A DNA stretch of 64,000 bases from Sphingomonas sp. AP4-R1 (GTDB taxonomy: Bacteria; Pseudomonadota; Alphaproteobacteria; Sphingomonadales; Sphingomonadaceae): contig NZ_CP053346.1 in the NCBI RefSeq assembly GCF_013113735.1, positions 4,726,001-4,790,000 on the forward strand. Reading direction: 5' to 3'. The translations under genes were made by a program, and so were the position numbers. The notes beneath the pieces were generated by a model. It worked only from the letters and a program-made list of their open reading frames with translations, had not been told where the DNA came from and made no database searches. Positions within the stretch are counted from its first letter, which is position 1; each line of letters opens with the position of its first letter. This document shows positions 62,419-64,000 of the stretch, one piece after another.

Positions 62419-64000
62419 TCAGAACCGTGCCTTCACGGTCGCGCCATAGGTGCGCGGATCGGCGGGCTGGCCGACGACGAGGCCGGTATTGCCGGACTGG
62501 GTGGCCAGCACCTCGTAATAATTCTTGTCGAACACGTTCCGCACCCAGCCATACAGCTCCCACGTCCGGTTCACGCGGATGCCGGTGCGGATGTTGGCGA
62601 GGTAATAACCGGCGATATCGGTGTAGGCCGAGCGCGACGGATTGGACGAGAATTTGGAGCGATAGCTGCCGTCATAGCCGAAGAAGATCTCGCTATCGCC
62701 GAACAGCTTGGCGGGGATGCGATATTCGCCGCCATGGCTGCCCGCCCAGCGCGAGACGCCCGGCAGCCACTGGCCGGAAATGTCGCAGGCCAGCGGGCTG
62801 CGGCCGCCCGGCGTGCCGGGGGCACTCGGCGTCTGCCCCGCCGTCACGGCCGTTCCGCCGGCCAGTTCGGGCGGGCACGGCGCATCGACGAACTTCACGT
62901 ACTTGGCGTCGGTGAACGCGCCCGAGGCGTAGAGGCTGAGCTGGCTGGTCGGGCGGAAGCTGGCGTCCAGCTCCACGCCACGCGTCCGCACCTTGCCCGC
63001 ATTGGCGAGATAGCCGCGGATCACGCCCAGCTGCCCGTTCGTCACCGTCGCCTGATAATTCTTCACGTCGGTCCAGAAGCCGGCGACGTTGAAGGTCACG
63101 CGCCGGTCGAGGAACTGGGTCTTCAGGCCCACCTCATAATGGTTGACGCTCTCGGGCTTCACGCTGCCCGAGGACAGGATCGGCTGGTTGTTGGCATCCA
63201 GCGGCAGGCCGGAGAGGTTGATGCCGCCCGACTTGAAGCTCTTCGCATAGGTCGCATAGGCCAGCACGTCGCGCGCCACGTCGAACGAGGCGGTGAAGTC
63301 GCCCGAGACGTTCCAGTCGCTGAACTTGGGATTGTAGCTCTGCGGCGGCAGCGTCGCGCACTGGTCGGCCAGCGCCGAGCCGGAGGTGAGCGGCGGCGCG
63401 CAGTTGATCGTCACGCCCTGCCCGTTGATCACGGTCGCGACATAGCTGCCCGTCTTCTTGTCGTAATTCACGCGCAGGCCCGGCTGCAGGCGCAGTCGAT
63501 CCGTCACGTGCCACGTCACCTGCCCGAAGGCGGCGAGGCTGGTATTCTTGAAGTGGATGTCGTTGAGCGAGGTCAGCCCGTTCAGCACCGCCGGATTGCT
63601 GGCATTGGCACTGGTGGGGTTGAGCAGCCAGCGGCTGGCGGCCGGCCCCTGCACCTGCGATCCGGTCGTGTCGATCTTCTGGTAGAAGCCGTAAAGGCCG
63701 CCGACATAATCGATCGGCCCGCTGGTGCCCGCATAGCGGAACTCCTGCGTATACTGATTCTGGTGGGACGGATTCTGCGACACGGTCGTGATCGGCAGGC
63801 CGGTGAAGTCGCGATCGTTGGACGGCTTCCAGTCCCAGAAACGCCACGCCGAAACCGACGTGAGCGTGCCCGGCCCCACATCCCATTCGGCCTTCAGCGA
63901 CACGCCGCCGATGGTCTGCTTGGCCCGCAATGTCGCATCCAGATCGGTCACGCGATCGAACGCGTCGGTGGAGGGCGGCGCATAGTTGAACGCCGCAGCG
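62419..64000 (-). CDS. TonB-dependent receptor, N-terminal part outside window
   Basis: The last 527 residues of a TonB-dependent outer membrane receptor are present; the frame continues off the right edge (AAAFNYAPPSTDAFDRVTDL precedes a GTG). Only the C-terminal barrel is visible: TSVSAWRFWDWKPSNDRDFT, KNTSLAAFGQVTWHVTDRLR, YATYAKSFKSGGINLSGLPL, ESVNHYEVGLKTQFLDRRVT, and NVFDKNYYEVLATQSGNTGL, ending in ATVKARF with a terminal Phe. This pattern is that of the broad 'Y-x-K-SF-K-SGG' receptors (vitamin, siderophore or sugar). The plug and TonB box are not seen. The substrate is unknown; pectin oligosaccharides are possible, given the PL22 gene nearby. Confidence 0.93.
   Translation of the reverse strand, partial: AAAFNYAPPSTDAFDRVTDLDATLRAKQTIGGVSLKAEWDVGPGTLTSVSAWRFWDWKPSNDRDFTGLPITTVSQNPSHQNQYTQEFRYAGTSGPIDYVGGLYGFYQKIDTTGSQVQGPAASRWLLNPTSANASNPAVLNGLTSLNDIHFKNTSLAAFGQVTWHVTDRLRLQPGLRVNYDKKTGSYVATVINGQGVTINCAPPLTSGSALADQCATLPPQSYNPKFSDWNVSGDFTASFDVARDVLAYATYAKSFKSGGINLSGLPLDANNQPILSSGSVKPESVNHYEVGLKTQFLDRRVTFNVAGFWTDVKNYQATVTNGQLGVIRGYLANAGKVRTRGVELDASFRPTSQLSLYASGAFTDAKYVKFVDAPCPPELAGGTAVTAGQTPSAPGTPGGRSPLACDISGQWLPGVSRWAGSHGGEYRIPAKLFGDSEIFFGYDGSYRSKFSSNPSRSAYTDIAGYYLANIRTGIRVNRTWELYGWVRNVFDKNYYEVLATQSGNTGLVVGQPADPRTYGATVKARF

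Overview
The window is GC-rich DNA from a sphingomonad (Alphaproteobacteria, Sphingomonadales; probably Sphingomonas or a close relative). Evidence: PEP-CTERM tails of the form PEPASWxMMIVGFG, a COQ9 protein, a ubiquinol-cytochrome c chaperone next to DUF177 and bamE, an MJ0042 zinc-ribbon gene divergent from ftsEX, alphaproteobacterial DUF3489/DUF2924/serine-recombinase genes, and many TonB receptors. There is no rRNA and no CRISPR array. The only tRNA seen is tRNA-Leu(GAG).

Layout. 1-5.5 kb: two small alpha/beta hydrolases, a GlxA-type regulator, a secreted orphan protein, an SDR with a divergent MarR regulator, and a FecR remnant. 5.6-13.6 kb: rhamnogalacturonan lyase (PL11), two PEP-CTERM proteins, a PulC-like protein, and an operon of ECF sigma factor, anti-sigma factor, S8 protease and TorF-type porin. 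13.7-18.9 kb is scarred: an IS6-like transposase tail cuts a PD-(D/E)XK-like gene, and a serine recombinase is joined to a headless dsbD. 18.9-27.2 kb: ECF sigma/NrsF pair, EnvZ/OmpR-type two-component system, siderophore receptor, and a PepSY-flavodoxin-reductase fusion, with Fur-box-like sites. 27.2-42.2 kb is an accessory island: IS110 element, a 1293-residue nuclease-NTPase of defence type, a cyclophane (triceptide) RiPP cluster, a Septu (PtuAB) system, and a DUF3489/DUF2924/recombinase module, ending next to tRNA-Leu. 42.3-64 kb is mostly conserved chromosome: ftsEX, COQ9, feoAB, ssb, DUF177, bamE, maeB, a ParE-type toxin-antitoxin pair, mutS, ohrR/ohr, oligogalacturonate lyase (PL22), a GST and the end of a TonB receptor.

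The most interesting part is 33.3-36.2 kb. Two very short genes (48 and 57 codons) encode peptides that share a leader motif RLIDEV and C-termini made of three aromatic-X-Arg triplets (YNR-T-HNR-HNR and YNR-T-YHR-HNR). They flank a radical SAM/SPASM enzyme and are followed by a 2OG-Fe(II) oxygenase and an HExxH protein. This looks like a Tyr/His cyclophane RiPP pathway with two substrates and two candidate oxidative tailoring enzymes. It sits between two candidate antiphage systems, the nuclease-NTPase and Septu. Pectin use is suggested by the PL11 and PL22 lyases. Iron uptake is suggested by the siderophore receptor, the PepSY reductase and FeoAB, all with Fur-like sites nearby.
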